Of a stretch of 44,920 nucleotides of DNA, positions 1 through 8,074 are shown piece by piece (the stretch's first letter is position 1; every line of letters starts with the position of its first letter). The notes under the pieces are model-generated. The model saw nothing but the letters and a program-made list of their open reading frames with translations. It made no database searches and had not been told where the DNA came from. The translations under genes and the position numbers were made by a program. The stretch lies in assembly GCA_002316795.1 (NCBI GenBank), contig DCEE01000051.1:1-44920 (forward strand), written 5' to 3'. This DNA comes from Synergistaceae bacterium UBA1037. Its GTDB lineage: Bacteria; Synergistota; Synergistia; Synergistales; Synergistaceae.

Positions 1-16
1 GGAAGCTGCGGTACAT

Positions 17-59
17 AAAAAAGGTCAGTGGGAACGGAATCTCCCCACCGACCTTTTTT
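17..59 (-). terminator. Rho-independent terminator of the encapsulin operon
   Basis: An inverted repeat pairs AAAAAGGTC-GTGGG on the left with CCCAC-GACCTTTTT on the right, with one unpaired base in each arm. Read on the minus strand it follows the encapsulin stop codon and ends in a T-run. The A-run/T-run symmetry means it could also stop transcription entering from the left. Confidence 0.8.
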
Positions 60-76
60 ATGTTTTACAGTTATTG

Positions 77-886
77 CTATTCGGCTATTTTGAAGGGTAC
101 TATCGACTCGGGGGCGATGACCCTGAAGGTGAAGGTCTCGGTGATGAAGAAGGTGACATCGGTGTTGGTGTGAGACTGGTAGCCGATGGAGAAGTCCTGT
201 CCGATGATCAGTTCACTGTTTCCTTCCTTCATTGATACGAGCATGCATGTCTCGTACTGGGGGGAGAGGATAATGCGTCCGTCGTCGCCGAGTGCGTCCT
301 TGACCCTCTTGAGAAGGGGGTAGCCCTTCGCCGAGGTCTTGATCTTCGTCCAGAGCGGAAGCGAGCAGACCAGCGCATAGGGGCCTTCCATCGAACGGCT
401 GCCGAGGGTCGTTATCGCCTGAACTATTGAAGCAACTATGCATTCGTCCTCAAGCCTGAGTTCAACGGGTTCATTGTCCGCTTCAAGTTCCAGGCCGAGG
501 ATGCCTGCCTCTTCCAGTCCCTGGAATACTGCTGTGTCTTCAAAAAGAGCTGCCTTGCGGGCCGCTTCGATGACAGGGGTGAAATCTACAGTCTTTGAAT
601 TCCTGCTGATGTCGTCAAGGTCCCACATGGACATTGTGAAGGGGACTCTGATCTCGACCATCGGGAGGGATTCGCGGATGCCGTAGCTTACGTCTTCGAC
701 CGGTGTTTCCTCTACCAGAGAGAGTGTGCCCTCTGATACCGCATCGATGTTCCAGCCGAGCGGGCCCTTTACGTCTACCGCTTTCCTTCCGGCAAGGACT
801 CCCTTAAGGGCAAGTGCCGCCTGTTCGTCTATCTCTTCCCATGCAGCGGGTACAATTGGAGCCAGTGATCTTTTAAGAATGTCCAT
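77..886 (-). CDS. Encapsulin shell protein (linocin M18 / HK97-fold)
   Basis: This 269-residue protein matches the family-1 encapsulin shell in length and sequence, including the N-terminal start MDILKRSLAPI, a Trp-containing helix followed by ALKGVLAGRKAVDVKGP, and the C-terminal strand ending in APESIVPFKI. Encapsulins assemble into icosahedral protein cages in the cytoplasm and load cargo through a short C-terminal peptide on the cargo. The gene lies 33 bases downstream of a ferritin-like gene whose C-terminus carries such a peptide, so the cage very likely stores or detoxifies iron. A Shine-Dalgarno sequence (aggagg) precedes the ATG. Family assignment is firm; iron storage is inferred from the cargo. 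Confidence 0.95.
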   Translation of the reverse strand: MDILKRSLAPIVPAAWEEIDEQAALALKGVLAGRKAVDVKGPLGWNIDAVSEGTLSLVEETPVEDVSYGIRESLPMVEIRVPFTMSMWDLDDISRNSKTVDFTPVIEAARKAALFEDTAVFQGLEEAGILGLELEADNEPVELRLEDECIVASIVQAITTLGSRSMEGPYALVCSLPLWTKIKTSAKGYPLLKRVKDALGDDGRIILSPQYETCMLVSMKEGNSELIIGQDFSIGYQSHTNTDVTFFITETFTFRVIAPESIVPFKIAE

Positions 887-919
887 ATATTGATCCTCCT
901 TTATGTATTGATCGATGTA

Positions 920-1261
920 TTAAAGTTTGCCTATGCCGAGATCGGAGAGACCGCCTGACGCCGCACCGGCTTCGCCGCCGTCCTCGTGTGCTCCGAGCGG
1001 GGCCGAGGTGAAGAGGTAGTCATTCAGTTCCTTGTCCCATTCATCCATGTTGCGGCGGATCCACTCTATAAGCATGGCCGCGTGTTCTTTCTCTTCGTCC
1101 CTGTTGTGGGCCATTATGCGTTTGAGTTCTTCGTTTGAAGCCGTTGCGACTCTCTGATTGTACCAGTCCACCGCTTCCAGCTCTTCGCGAAGGCTGGTTA
1201 TAGCTTTTGAGATATCGAGTGTCTTGCTGTCCATCTTTTCGTAAGGTTCTGAATAAGCCAT
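920..1261 (-). CDS. Encapsulated ferritin-like protein (EncFtn) with encapsulin targeting peptide
   Basis: This 113-residue protein is a short two-helix ferritin-like ferroxidase that becomes active as a ring-shaped oligomer inside an encapsulin. The family iron ligands are present: E26, E27 and E29 near W33 in the first helix, and E57 with H60 in the motif EEKEHA of the second. Residues 86-104 are a Gly/Ala-rich linker, followed by GGLSDLGIGKL at the C-terminus, which resembles the cargo-loading consensus around LGIGSL. It is the first gene of a two-gene operon with the shell gene. AAAGGGG upstream supports the ATG at 1261. The overlapping frame that starts at 1265 is not a gene. Confidence 0.93.
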   Translation of the reverse strand: MAYSEPYEKMDSKTLDISKAITSLREELEAVDWYNQRVATASNEELKRIMAHNRDEEKEHAAMLIEWIRRNMDEWDKELNDYLFTSAPLGAHEDGGEAGAASGGLSDLGIGKL

Positions 1262-1322
1262 TCATATTACCCCTTTCACTTTTGAAATGTGTTCAATTAT
1301 CTGTTGACTCATGCCAAACCAG

Positions 1323-1352
1323 ATTATAACCTTAATGAACGAATGGCCGCAA
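1323..1352 (-). promoter_or_regulatory. Sigma-70-like promoter for the encapsulin operon
   Basis: On the minus strand TTGCGG (1352-1347) is followed after 18 bases by TATAAT (1328-1323). Transcription would begin near 1316, about 55 bases before the EncFtn start codon. The -10 box is perfect and the -35 is moderate. I see no obvious iron or redox operator. Confidence 0.5.
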
Positions 1353-1451
1353 GGCGGGATGGCGTATTGTTTTGCAGAATGTTAGAATTGACCGGGTAAA
1401 GTTTTTATTTGTCCAAAGATCAACGACACTTATTTTTGCGGAGGAAGCCAT

Positions 1452-2243
1452 ATGCCTGATCATTCCTGTCATGCCAATAAGATAGATGATTTTAAATGTA
1501 CCGTTGCATCATCCGAAGCGCTCTCGGAGAGGATCGGTTGGCTCACGGTCAGATGCCGCGAACTGGCGGAAAGGGTATTACCGGGAACGGGCGTGATGGT
1601 CTTTCCTTCGGAGAGCAATGATCCCCTCCTCGGAAGGCCTTTCGCTGTGGCGGATGTTGATGTCGTCAAGGGCGAACTCTCAGTCTGCTACATGGTCACA
1701 GGCCGTGGGACAGAGATGATGCTCAGGATGGATCCCGGCAGGGAAGTCAGGCTGAGAGGCCTGTTCGGCATCCCGCTCCCGACGGCGGGCGGTAAGGTGA
1801 ATATCGCAGCGGGAGGCGTAGGGATAGCTACATTTATCCATTATGCAAAAAAACATCCTAAGATGGTCGCAGGGATCTATCTTGGGATACCGGGAAGAGG
1901 ATATGAAAAATATGCGGCAAAGGTGTCTGAGCTATTGCCTGATGTCCGGATATTTACAGACGACGGTTCCTTCGGTGAGGGGGAGAGCATGTTCAGGGTC
2001 CTGCCGAGGAGGCTTGGGGAGGACGAAAGGGTATGGTCATGCGGACCTCCCGGATTCCTCAGGGCCCTGCGGAGTTATTACGCAGACGAACCGGATAAGC
2101 TCTTCTTTTCCCTGGACAAGAGAATGGCATGCGGCTACGGCGGATGTATGGGCTGTGTGGTGGAGACGGTGAACGGACTCAAGAGGCTTTGCGCAGACCA
2201 GTCACTCTTCAGGGCGGACGAGGTGACAGACGGTGAGTGTTGA
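1452..2243 (+). CDS. pyrK: Dihydroorotate dehydrogenase B, electron-transfer subunit
   Basis: PyrK carries electrons from dihydroorotate oxidation in PyrD to NAD+ through FAD and a [2Fe-2S] cluster. The 263-residue protein has the ferredoxin-reductase-like FAD motif RPFAV at 62-66, a GGVGIA nucleotide-binding loop near 121-126, CGPP at 197-200, and the C-terminal cluster cysteines C227, C232, C235 and C247. A gcggagg sequence sits before the ATG. The 3' end overlaps pyrD by 11 bases, which suggests translational coupling. No other pyrimidine genes are in the window. Confidence 0.95.
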   Translation: MPDHSCHANKIDDFKCTVASSEALSERIGWLTVRCRELAERVLPGTGVMVFPSESNDPLLGRPFAVADVDVVKGELSVCYMVTGRGTEMMLRMDPGREVRLRGLFGIPLPTAGGKVNIAAGGVGIATFIHYAKKHPKMVAGIYLGIPGRGYEKYAAKVSELLPDVRIFTDDGSFGEGESMFRVLPRRLGEDERVWSCGPPGFLRALRSYYADEPDKLFFSLDKRMACGYGGCMGCVVETVNGLKRLCADQSLFRADEVTDGEC

Positions 2244-3156
2244 CCTGCGGATGGATATAGGAAAGATGGTGCTTGATCACCCAGTTATCCCGGCATCGGG
2301 AGTCTGGCCGTATGAAGAGGATTTCTGGAGGGCGGAAAGGCTTGCAGGGATAGGCGCGGTCTGTACAAAGGCGATAAGCCTGAGACCCAGAAGCGGGAAC
2401 AGGGGAATAAGGCTTTGGGAAACTCCGGCAGGAGTCCTCAACAGCATCGGGCTTCAGAACGTCGGCGCGAAGGGCTTTGTCGAGAAATATTCGGGACTGG
2501 CAGTGGACTGTCCCGTGCCTGTGATCGCCAATGTGGTGATGGAAAGTGCGGAAGAGACGGCTGAAACGTTAAGCATCCTTCAGGATACCGGTCTGATCGC
2601 GGCGGCTGAGCTGAACATCTCATGCCCCAATGTCGACGGAGACGGCATGGCATGGGGGATAGCCCCCTCAAGCGCGGCGATCGCCGTCCGTGCGGCAAGG
2701 AAGGCCTGGAAAGGGGAGCTGTGGGTGAAAATGACTCCGCAGACACCCTGCCCTGAAGATGTCGCCCGTGCGATAGAGCGAGAGGGAGCGGATGCGATAG
2801 TTGCTGCCAACACCTGGCTTGGGATGGGAATGGACATGCAGAGCGGAAAGCCCGCCTTTGACCGTGTGGTCGCGGGACTTTCGGGACCGGCGGTCTTCCC
2901 TCTGGCGCTTCGCCTTGTCTGGCAGGTCTGCGGAGCGGTAAGCATACCGGTGATAGGCTGCGGGGGAGTGACGACCGCGTCAGACGCCGCAGCGATGATC
3001 CTGGCGGGCGCTTCCGCCCTAGAGGTCGGAACGGCCTTCTTCAGGGACCTCGATGCCGGGAAGGATATAAGCGGAGGACTTGAAAAGTATGTCAGCCGGT
3101 ACTCATGTTCGAGGCTCGTGGATATAAAAGGGCTGGCAAGAAAACAAAAAGCGTAG
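2233..3156 (+). CDS. pyrD: Dihydroorotate dehydrogenase, catalytic subunit (class 1B)
   Basis: This 307-residue FMN TIM-barrel enzyme oxidises dihydroorotate to orotate in pyrimidine synthesis. The class 1 catalytic cysteine is C131 in ELNISCPN. FMN-binding stretches include KAISLRPRSGN near 47-57, WVKMTPQ, and GCGGVTTASDA near the C-terminus. It uses a GTG start at 2233, preceded by gaggtgac and lying inside the end of pyrK. Pairing with PyrK marks it as the NAD-dependent 1B type. The gene converges on the next gene with only 16 bases between stop codons. Confidence 0.95.
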   Translation: MSVDLRMDIGKMVLDHPVIPASGVWPYEEDFWRAERLAGIGAVCTKAISLRPRSGNRGIRLWETPAGVLNSIGLQNVGAKGFVEKYSGLAVDCPVPVIANVVMESAEETAETLSILQDTGLIAAAELNISCPNVDGDGMAWGIAPSSAAIAVRAARKAWKGELWVKMTPQTPCPEDVARAIEREGADAIVAANTWLGMGMDMQSGKPAFDRVVAGLSGPAVFPLALRLVWQVCGAVSIPVIGCGGVTTASDAAAMILAGASALEVGTAFFRDLDAGKDISGGLEKYVSRYSCSRLVDIKGLARKQKA

Positions 3157-3172
3157 CGGCAGGTTTATTGAC

Positions 3173-3865
3173 TCACCATACATCCCTTTCCAGCACGTTT
3201 TTGAGTGCATGGATGACGTTGCTCTTTATCTCCGGCATCTCTTTTTCCATTTCCTTGAGAATATTTTTTGCTGACAGCCTTTTCGAGTCTTCACTGTAAG
3301 GACAGCAGGCGCTTGTCACGGGAAGTCCAAGCCTTGCCGCTTCGAGCGCTATCCTTCTCTCTTCGGTATAGGCAAGGGGCCTTATCACCCTGATCTCTGT
3401 CCTGCTCATGAACATGCTGGGCTGCCAGCACTTGAAGCGCCCTCCGTAGAAGAGGTTGAGCAGCACAGTCTCGACTGCGTCGTCTTTGTGGTGTCCTAGC
3501 GCGAGCACGTTCGCGCCGGCTTCCTTCGCCTGCCCGGCAAGTATTCCCCTTCGCAGGTTCGCGCAGAGGCTGCAGGGTGACCTTTCGTCCCTCTCTTCCA
3601 TAATGCTGAAGGTGGGGTGGCTGAATATGGTCAGCGGGATCTCAAGCTCCCCCATGAACTCTTCCACCTTAGCAGTTTCCATCGTCCCCCCTGTCTGGTC
3701 GATCAGACTTGCGCTGAGGCCGAATTTTACCGGGCTCCTTCGCCGGAGGACCGCGAGTGCGAGGGAGAGGATCAGGCTGTCTTTTCCTCCGGACAGTCCG
3801 ATCATTATTCTGTCTCCCGGGCCTATCATGCTATAATCACGAATGGCTTCACCGACAAAGCGCAT
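3173..3865 (-). CDS. TtcA-like tRNA 2-thiolation PP-loop ATPase
   Basis: A PP-loop protein of the TtcA/TtuA family, which adenylates a tRNA base and replaces its oxygen with sulfur using an Fe-S cluster. The PP-loop SGGKDS is at residues 25-30. The paired cysteines are C98 and C101 in CSLCANLRRG, with C187-C188 in a CCPYSEDSKR segment typical of the family. At 230 residues it is close to the minimal family length. The ATG at 3865 has no Shine-Dalgarno sequence. The open frame continues upstream to a CTG at 3910 with GGGGAGG eight bases before it, and that longer version supplies an N-terminus like other family members. The exact target base is not determined. Confidence 0.85.
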   Translation of the reverse strand: MRFVGEAIRDYSMIGPGDRIMIGLSGGKDSLILSLALAVLRRRSPVKFGLSASLIDQTGGTMETAKVEEFMGELEIPLTIFSHPTFSIMEERDERSPCSLCANLRRGILAGQAKEAGANVLALGHHKDDAVETVLLNLFYGGRFKCWQPSMFMSRTEIRVIRPLAYTEERRIALEAARLGLPVTSACCPYSEDSKRLSAKNILKEMEKEMPEIKSNVIHALKNVLERDVW

Positions 3866-3977
3866 GATTTTTTGCGATATGGGATATTTTTCTGTAAAAT
3901 CTTCTTTCAGCGGAGATACCTCCCCGGATATATTGTAGGTGTGCAGTTTATCCTAACACAGACGGAGCAGATTTTTT

Positions 3978-4658
3978 ATGAAAAAAATCAAATTGGTCCT
4001 TGCTGACGGCAACAGGCTTTTCGTGGAATCGCTGCAGCAGATCCTCGAAAAAGAGATGGACACAGCCGTTATTTCCGGTGCGAACAGCGGTGTCGATGCA
4101 CTGCGGAGCTGTATTGAGATCCAGCCGGACATTGCTGTTGTAGGAGAGCTCCTCCCCGACCTTTCGATGGTCGAAGCCGCGAAGGAAATAAGGCGCAACG
4201 TAAGGAATATTAGATTCGTCTTTATGATGAGGGACGGAAGCGCGGATATGCTCTCTCTTCTGGCCAGCATGGATTCTGTCGGCGCTGTCAGCCAGAACTG
4301 CGACATTGCTGAGTTTCTGACGGCACTCCGAAGCGTCGCAAGGGGAGAACGTTATATAAGCGCCGGAGTCATTGAACATCTCAAATCCGCTTCTTCTGAT
4401 GATGATTATAATGACGATGACCCGCTGAACGACATTACGCACAGGGAAAGAGAAGTGCTTTACTGGGTCTCGCACGGACTGAACAACAAAGAGATCTCGG
4501 AAAGGATGTACCTCTCGGAGAAGACCATCAAAAACCATGTCAGCAACATCCTGAGAAAACTTGATCTGGATGACCGTACCAAAGCGGCGGCCTTTGCGTG
4601 GGAGGAAGGACTGCCTCTTCTTCCTGAAGATTTTTTCACACAGCTTAAGATGAATTGA
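3978..4658 (+). CDS. NarL/LuxR-type response regulator with degenerate receiver
   Basis: This 226-residue protein has an N-terminal CheY-like receiver (about 1-118) and a C-terminal LuxR helix-turn-helix (about 150-215, LTxRE-type start THREREVLYWVSHGLNNKEI). The receiver is atypical. The phospho-acceptor aspartate expected in the segment PDIAVVGELLP is Gly56, one of the paired acidic residues is missing (LADGN), the conserved Thr/Ser is Met84 and the conserved Lys is Gln106. It is therefore unlikely to be switched by phosphorylation. No histidine kinase is nearby. GGAG lies upstream of the ATG. It is transcribed away from the TtcA-like gene. Target genes are unknown. Confidence 0.9.
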   Translation: MKKIKLVLADGNRLFVESLQQILEKEMDTAVISGANSGVDALRSCIEIQPDIAVVGELLPDLSMVEAAKEIRRNVRNIRFVFMMRDGSADMLSLLASMDSVGAVSQNCDIAEFLTALRSVARGERYISAGVIEHLKSASSDDDYNDDDPLNDITHREREVLYWVSHGLNNKEISERMYLSEKTIKNHVSNILRKLDLDDRTKAAAFAWEEGLPLLPEDFFTQLKMN

Positions 4659-4765
4659 ACGTTTCATCGTGCAGGACAAAGGAGTTCACTTGTGGTAGTA
4701 TCCTTTAAACATTTTTGTTCTGCATTTCCCATCCCTCATCCGTTGTTCTTAAAGGAGGATGGACA

Positions 4766-5821
4766 GTGACAGTAAGGAAAAGTTTCTCGATCTTTATCTC
4801 TATAGTAGTTGTTTCGATAGTCGGCGTCCTGTTTTTCAGTATCGATTCAGCCACATTTGATGTGCTTGAAAATACAAATCCGCTCCTGCTCGCACTTGCA
4901 GTGGTTTTGGTAGTGTTGGGCTGGTGCCTTGATGCCTGCAAATTTATTTTTCTTGCCAGGGCGGCAGGAGAGTATCTGTCTTTCAGACAGACGATCCCTG
5001 TCGTATGGATCAATTATTTCGGAAGTGCGATAACGCCAATGCAGAGCGGCGGGGGTCCTTTCCAGATATATCTCCTTTACAAGAACGGCGTCTCCGTGGG
5101 TAAGTCAGTTGCGATCACACTTGTCAGGACGCTTCAGGTAATTTTCCTCCTTTGTCTGATAATCCCGTTTTCTATATTCTCAGAGGCGGATTTCATTGAG
5201 AAGCACGCAATGCTCAAATGGTTCGTCGGTTATGTGCTGGTATTTATTGTGGTCTCATCTTTCCTTCTAGGGGCAAGCATATTCAGGCCGCATTGGATCA
5301 AAAGATGGAGCAACGGCTTCCTTGTAAGGATGAAGCGCCTGGGGATCCTCAAACCCAAGCTCCTTCTGGGAGCCGCCCGCTGGACCAGCAGAGAGATAGA
5401 CAACTACAGCATCAACATGAGGCTCTTCCAGTCGACCGGCAAATACTGGTTTATGCTTTCGGTGCTGACGGCAGCCGCCCATTTGTGGGTCTATCTTTCG
5501 ATAATGCCCTGCCTGATCATGGCGGCCGGTTTCCATGTTGAGTACATGCAGTGCATGCTTGCCGAATCGCTTCTCCTTTTCCTTCTGTACTTTGTCCCGA
5601 CACTTGGGGGCAGCGGAGCTGCGGAGGGCGGCGCAGCTGCCGTCTTCGGACTTTTCGTGCCGTGGAACCTTGCGGGAGTAATGGCTGTGGCATGGAGGCT
5701 CATCTCGGAGTATACAGGCATAGCTCTCGGTACCGCCGTGGCGATCAGGTCGCTTGGCTGGGGCGGAGCCGATAAGGTCATGAAGGAAGAGGCAGAGAGA
5801 TTAGAAGATGCCGGTAAATAA
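4766..5821 (+). CDS. Flippase-like integral membrane protein (LPG-synthase TM / UPF0104 family)
   Basis: A 351-residue polytopic membrane protein of the family that contains the membrane half of lysylphosphatidylglycerol synthase and AglD-like proteins. It has about seven or eight hydrophobic segments, beginning with one at about 8-27, and the family signatures WINYFGSAITPMQSGGGPFQ and PTLGGSGAAEGG. It lacks the cytosolic aminoacyl-transfer domain, so it probably moves a lipid or glycolipid rather than making lysyl-PG. I chose GTG at 4766, which has AAAGGAGG just upstream; the longer ATG frame at 4715 would include the Shine-Dalgarno site. The next gene overlaps it by 14 bases, so the two are probably co-translated. 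Confidence 0.85.
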   Translation: MTVRKSFSIFISIVVVSIVGVLFFSIDSATFDVLENTNPLLLALAVVLVVLGWCLDACKFIFLARAAGEYLSFRQTIPVVWINYFGSAITPMQSGGGPFQIYLLYKNGVSVGKSVAITLVRTLQVIFLLCLIIPFSIFSEADFIEKHAMLKWFVGYVLVFIVVSSFLLGASIFRPHWIKRWSNGFLVRMKRLGILKPKLLLGAARWTSREIDNYSINMRLFQSTGKYWFMLSVLTAAAHLWVYLSIMPCLIMAAGFHVEYMQCMLAESLLLFLLYFVPTLGGSGAAEGGAAAVFGLFVPWNLAGVMAVAWRLISEYTGIALGTAVAIRSLGWGGADKVMKEEAERLEDAGK

Positions 5822-6398
5822 GAAATTGAGCAATATTGCCTTCAAATGCAGAGGACTCTTCTGGGCCCTCTTTGCCGCTGCCGCGCTTTTTTTCCCCGGA
5901 AGCTTCGGACCGGCCCGCTATGCAGGAGGAATGCTGATAGTCGTCTCGGGACAGCTTCTAAGATACTGGGCGGCCGGCTATATCCCCAAATACAGGACGG
6001 AAAAGATAGGTGCGCCCATCCTCGTTACCTGGGGGCCTTACAGATGGGTAAGGAATCCGCTGTACGCCGGCAATTTCATAATGGGGCTTGGCTGGGCCCT
6101 TATGCTTGGCTGGATGTGGGTCGCGGCTTTTACTGCGGCCTTTCTGCTGCTTTACTGCCTTATCGTCATACCGGCCGAAGAGGAGTTCCTTGCTTCCAAA
6201 TTTGGGCCGCAGTACCTTGCATACAGGGAAAGGGTGCCATCTCTCTTTCCTTATCCCAGAAAGGGTTTGCCTGACAGCTCGCCGCATTCCCAGCCTTTTG
6301 ACCGTGAAAGGGCGTGGTCGGAGGAGATATATTCCATCCGCATGAACCTCCTGGTGACGGTCCTGATATCAGGCAGGCTCTACATCACTCTTCTATAG
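5808..6398 (+). CDS. Isoprenylcysteine carboxyl methyltransferase (ICMT)-family membrane methyltransferase
   Basis: This 196-residue protein has four or five hydrophobic segments and the ICMT/phospholipid methyltransferase pattern: GPYRWVRNPLYAGNFIMGLG, which binds S-adenosylmethionine, followed downstream by EEEFLASKFGPQYLAYRERV with the conserved Glu and Tyr residues. Members methylate lipids or small membrane substrates; bacterial substrates are mostly unknown. It starts inside the end of the flippase-like gene, so the pair may act on the same lipid (inference). Its 3' end overlaps the convergent metallo-beta-lactamase-fold gene by 14 bases, and no terminator is seen between them. Confidence 0.8.
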   Translation: MPVNKKLSNIAFKCRGLFWALFAAAALFFPGSFGPARYAGGMLIVVSGQLLRYWAAGYIPKYRTEKIGAPILVTWGPYRWVRNPLYAGNFIMGLGWALMLGWMWVAAFTAAFLLLYCLIVIPAEEEFLASKFGPQYLAYRERVPSLFPYPRKGLPDSSPHSQPFDRERAWSEEIYSIRMNLLVTVLISGRLYITLL

Positions 6399-7242
6399 GC
6401 ATAAAAGTATCGCACGACACTGCCCCTGCCGCTTCAGCATAAGCCTTCAGCGTGTCCAGGTCTATCACCATTCCGTCACGTCCGGCTATTACCCTGGTCT
6501 TCTCTGTTGATATCATTTTCGCATACTTCTCGGGACCTGCTTCGATCATGATCACCCCCATGTGAGTTATGAGGGCCACTTCCGGATGGAGCTTCTGCAG
6601 CAGTTCGCCCGCGTCTTCGGCAGACATGTGGTCGAGCCTGGGTTTTTTGTTCGGGAATGTGACATTCAGGGTCACCAGGGAACACTCGGAGTATCTTTCC
6701 GCGAGATGGTCGAGCGGTCTCGTATCGCTGATGACGCCCCATGTCCTTAGCCCCTTTTTGCGGAATATATAGCCGAAGCAGTCGACCCCGTGGTGTATAT
6801 GGATAACAGGTTCGGCCGAGACTCCCATCCCGAGGCCGATCCTTTTCCCGTCTTCAGCTATTACGACGCCGCCTACCTTCTGCACGATGTATTTGAGGAG
6901 AACGGGGTTAGGTCCCCCTGCAGAATCATCGGGAAGTATCACCAGTCCCTGCTTTTCAAAGCCCCCTCCCGTCATCGCTTCTGCGGCCACGTTCAAGTCA
7001 GTGCTGTGGTCCAGGTGCCTGTGGGTGAGCATTATCGCCCTGAGCTCATGCGGATCGAGCGGAGGCACCGCACTGCACATATGGTAGAGAGACCCCGGTC
7101 CCGGATCTATGACTCCGTTGAGCCCTCCGTATGTGAACCATATCCCTCCGGTCTTTCTGAGCTGTTTGAGCATGGTGAACCTTGCGCCCCCCGTTCCAAG
7201 CAGGCGCAGGAAATTATCAGGATAGCAAAAAGGTCCTTTCAT
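6385..7242 (-). CDS. Metallo-beta-lactamase-fold hydrolase
   Basis: A 285-residue MBL-fold protein with the zinc motif THRHLDH (H74, H76, D78, H79), an early LLGTGGARF strand, and later VISDTRP and ALITHMG segments that supply further ligands. This layout resembles the RNase Z/arylsulfatase-like branch, but I cannot name the substrate. A GGGAG lies 12 bases before the ATG, further than usual. The upstream neighbour (YgjP-like) is on the same strand with 37 bases between the genes, so they may form one transcript. Confidence 0.85.
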   Translation of the reverse strand: MKGPFCYPDNFLRLLGTGGARFTMLKQLRKTGGIWFTYGGLNGVIDPGPGSLYHMCSAVPPLDPHELRAIMLTHRHLDHSTDLNVAAEAMTGGGFEKQGLVILPDDSAGGPNPVLLKYIVQKVGGVVIAEDGKRIGLGMGVSAEPVIHIHHGVDCFGYIFRKKGLRTWGVISDTRPLDHLAERYSECSLVTLNVTFPNKKPRLDHMSAEDAGELLQKLHPEVALITHMGVIMIEAGPEKYAKMISTEKTRVIAGRDGMVIDLDTLKAYAEAAGAVSCDTFMPIEE

Positions 7243-7279
7243 TCAGCGATGCATCTCCCGGTCATGTTGTTTTTTCCCC

Positions 7280-7978
7280 TTACCACCATTTGTACAGATA
7301 TTCCTGATCTCTAAGTTTTTTTCTTCTCTCTTTGCAGTCTGACATATGCACCGACAGTTCTTCCCAGAATGAGGCCGAATGGTCCATATGCCTCAGATGG
7401 CACAGTTCATGCGCAGTGACGTATTCAAGGAGATCGGAAGGAACAAGCGCCAGCCTTGTTGAGAAAGTCAGGTTCCCCTTTGCTGAACAGCTTCCCCAGA
7501 CAGACCTGACAGTCTTTATGTTTACCACTGCAGGGTTGACCTTTATCCTTCTGGTCCATTCGGGAAGGATTTTGCGGATCTCGTCATAAAGAGCCCTTTT
7601 GTACCATGCTTCAAATGTTTTTCTCTCATTTCCCGACGTGCTTTCAGAGATGAAAAAGATACCTTCCCGAAAAGAGAGGGATGCCTCCTTTTCCGGGTGA
7701 ACGCGTTTCAGAGGATATTCTACCCCTTTGTAGTAAAATTTTTCACCATCTTCATACTTATGAGGAAGAGCGGTCCGTTTTGCGGCGGAAATTAAGCTGC
7801 TCATCAGGCGGCCGAACTGCGGCATTATGGTACGGACGATGTCAGCCTGAGGGAGCTTTGCTGGGGCGGCAATAAAAAAAGTTCCTGCTTCAGCGTCGAA
7901 TCCCATGGATATCCTCCTGCGCCTTATGCTGCGCCTGACTTCGAAGTCCGTTGAATTTATGCTGAGACCCTCCACCAT
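7280..7978 (-). CDS. YgjP-type (DUF45) M48-like metallopeptidase
   Basis: A 232-residue cytosolic zincin of the YgjP/WLM-like group. The signature is HELCHLRHMDH near 190-200, giving HExxH plus a third His, preceded by VWGSCSAKGNLTFS at about 160, another hallmark of this family. The N-terminus carries a strongly basic RRSIRRRR. I placed the start at ATG 7978, which has GGGAG nine bases upstream; the open frame extends 28 codons further but would run into the promoter region of the divergent gene. The physiological substrate of the family is not known. Confidence 0.85.
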   Translation of the reverse strand: MVEGLSINSTDFEVRRSIRRRRISMGFDAEAGTFFIAAPAKLPQADIVRTIMPQFGRLMSSLISAAKRTALPHKYEDGEKFYYKGVEYPLKRVHPEKEASLSFREGIFFISESTSGNERKTFEAWYKRALYDEIRKILPEWTRRIKVNPAVVNIKTVRSVWGSCSAKGNLTFSTRLALVPSDLLEYVTAHELCHLRHMDHSASFWEELSVHMSDCKERRKKLRDQEYLYKWW

Positions 7979-8074
7979 ATCGTTCATCTCCCGCAGTCCT
8001 AAGTGTATACTATAGCAGGAACGCGCCAAAAGGGGCACTATTACTGAGGCGGACAGTGCCAAAGAGGATCAGAA

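Noticed and set aside
3948..4679. A 243-residue minus-strand open frame
   Set aside because: It is the shadow of the response regulator gene, whose LuxR domain is unmistakable on the plus strand.
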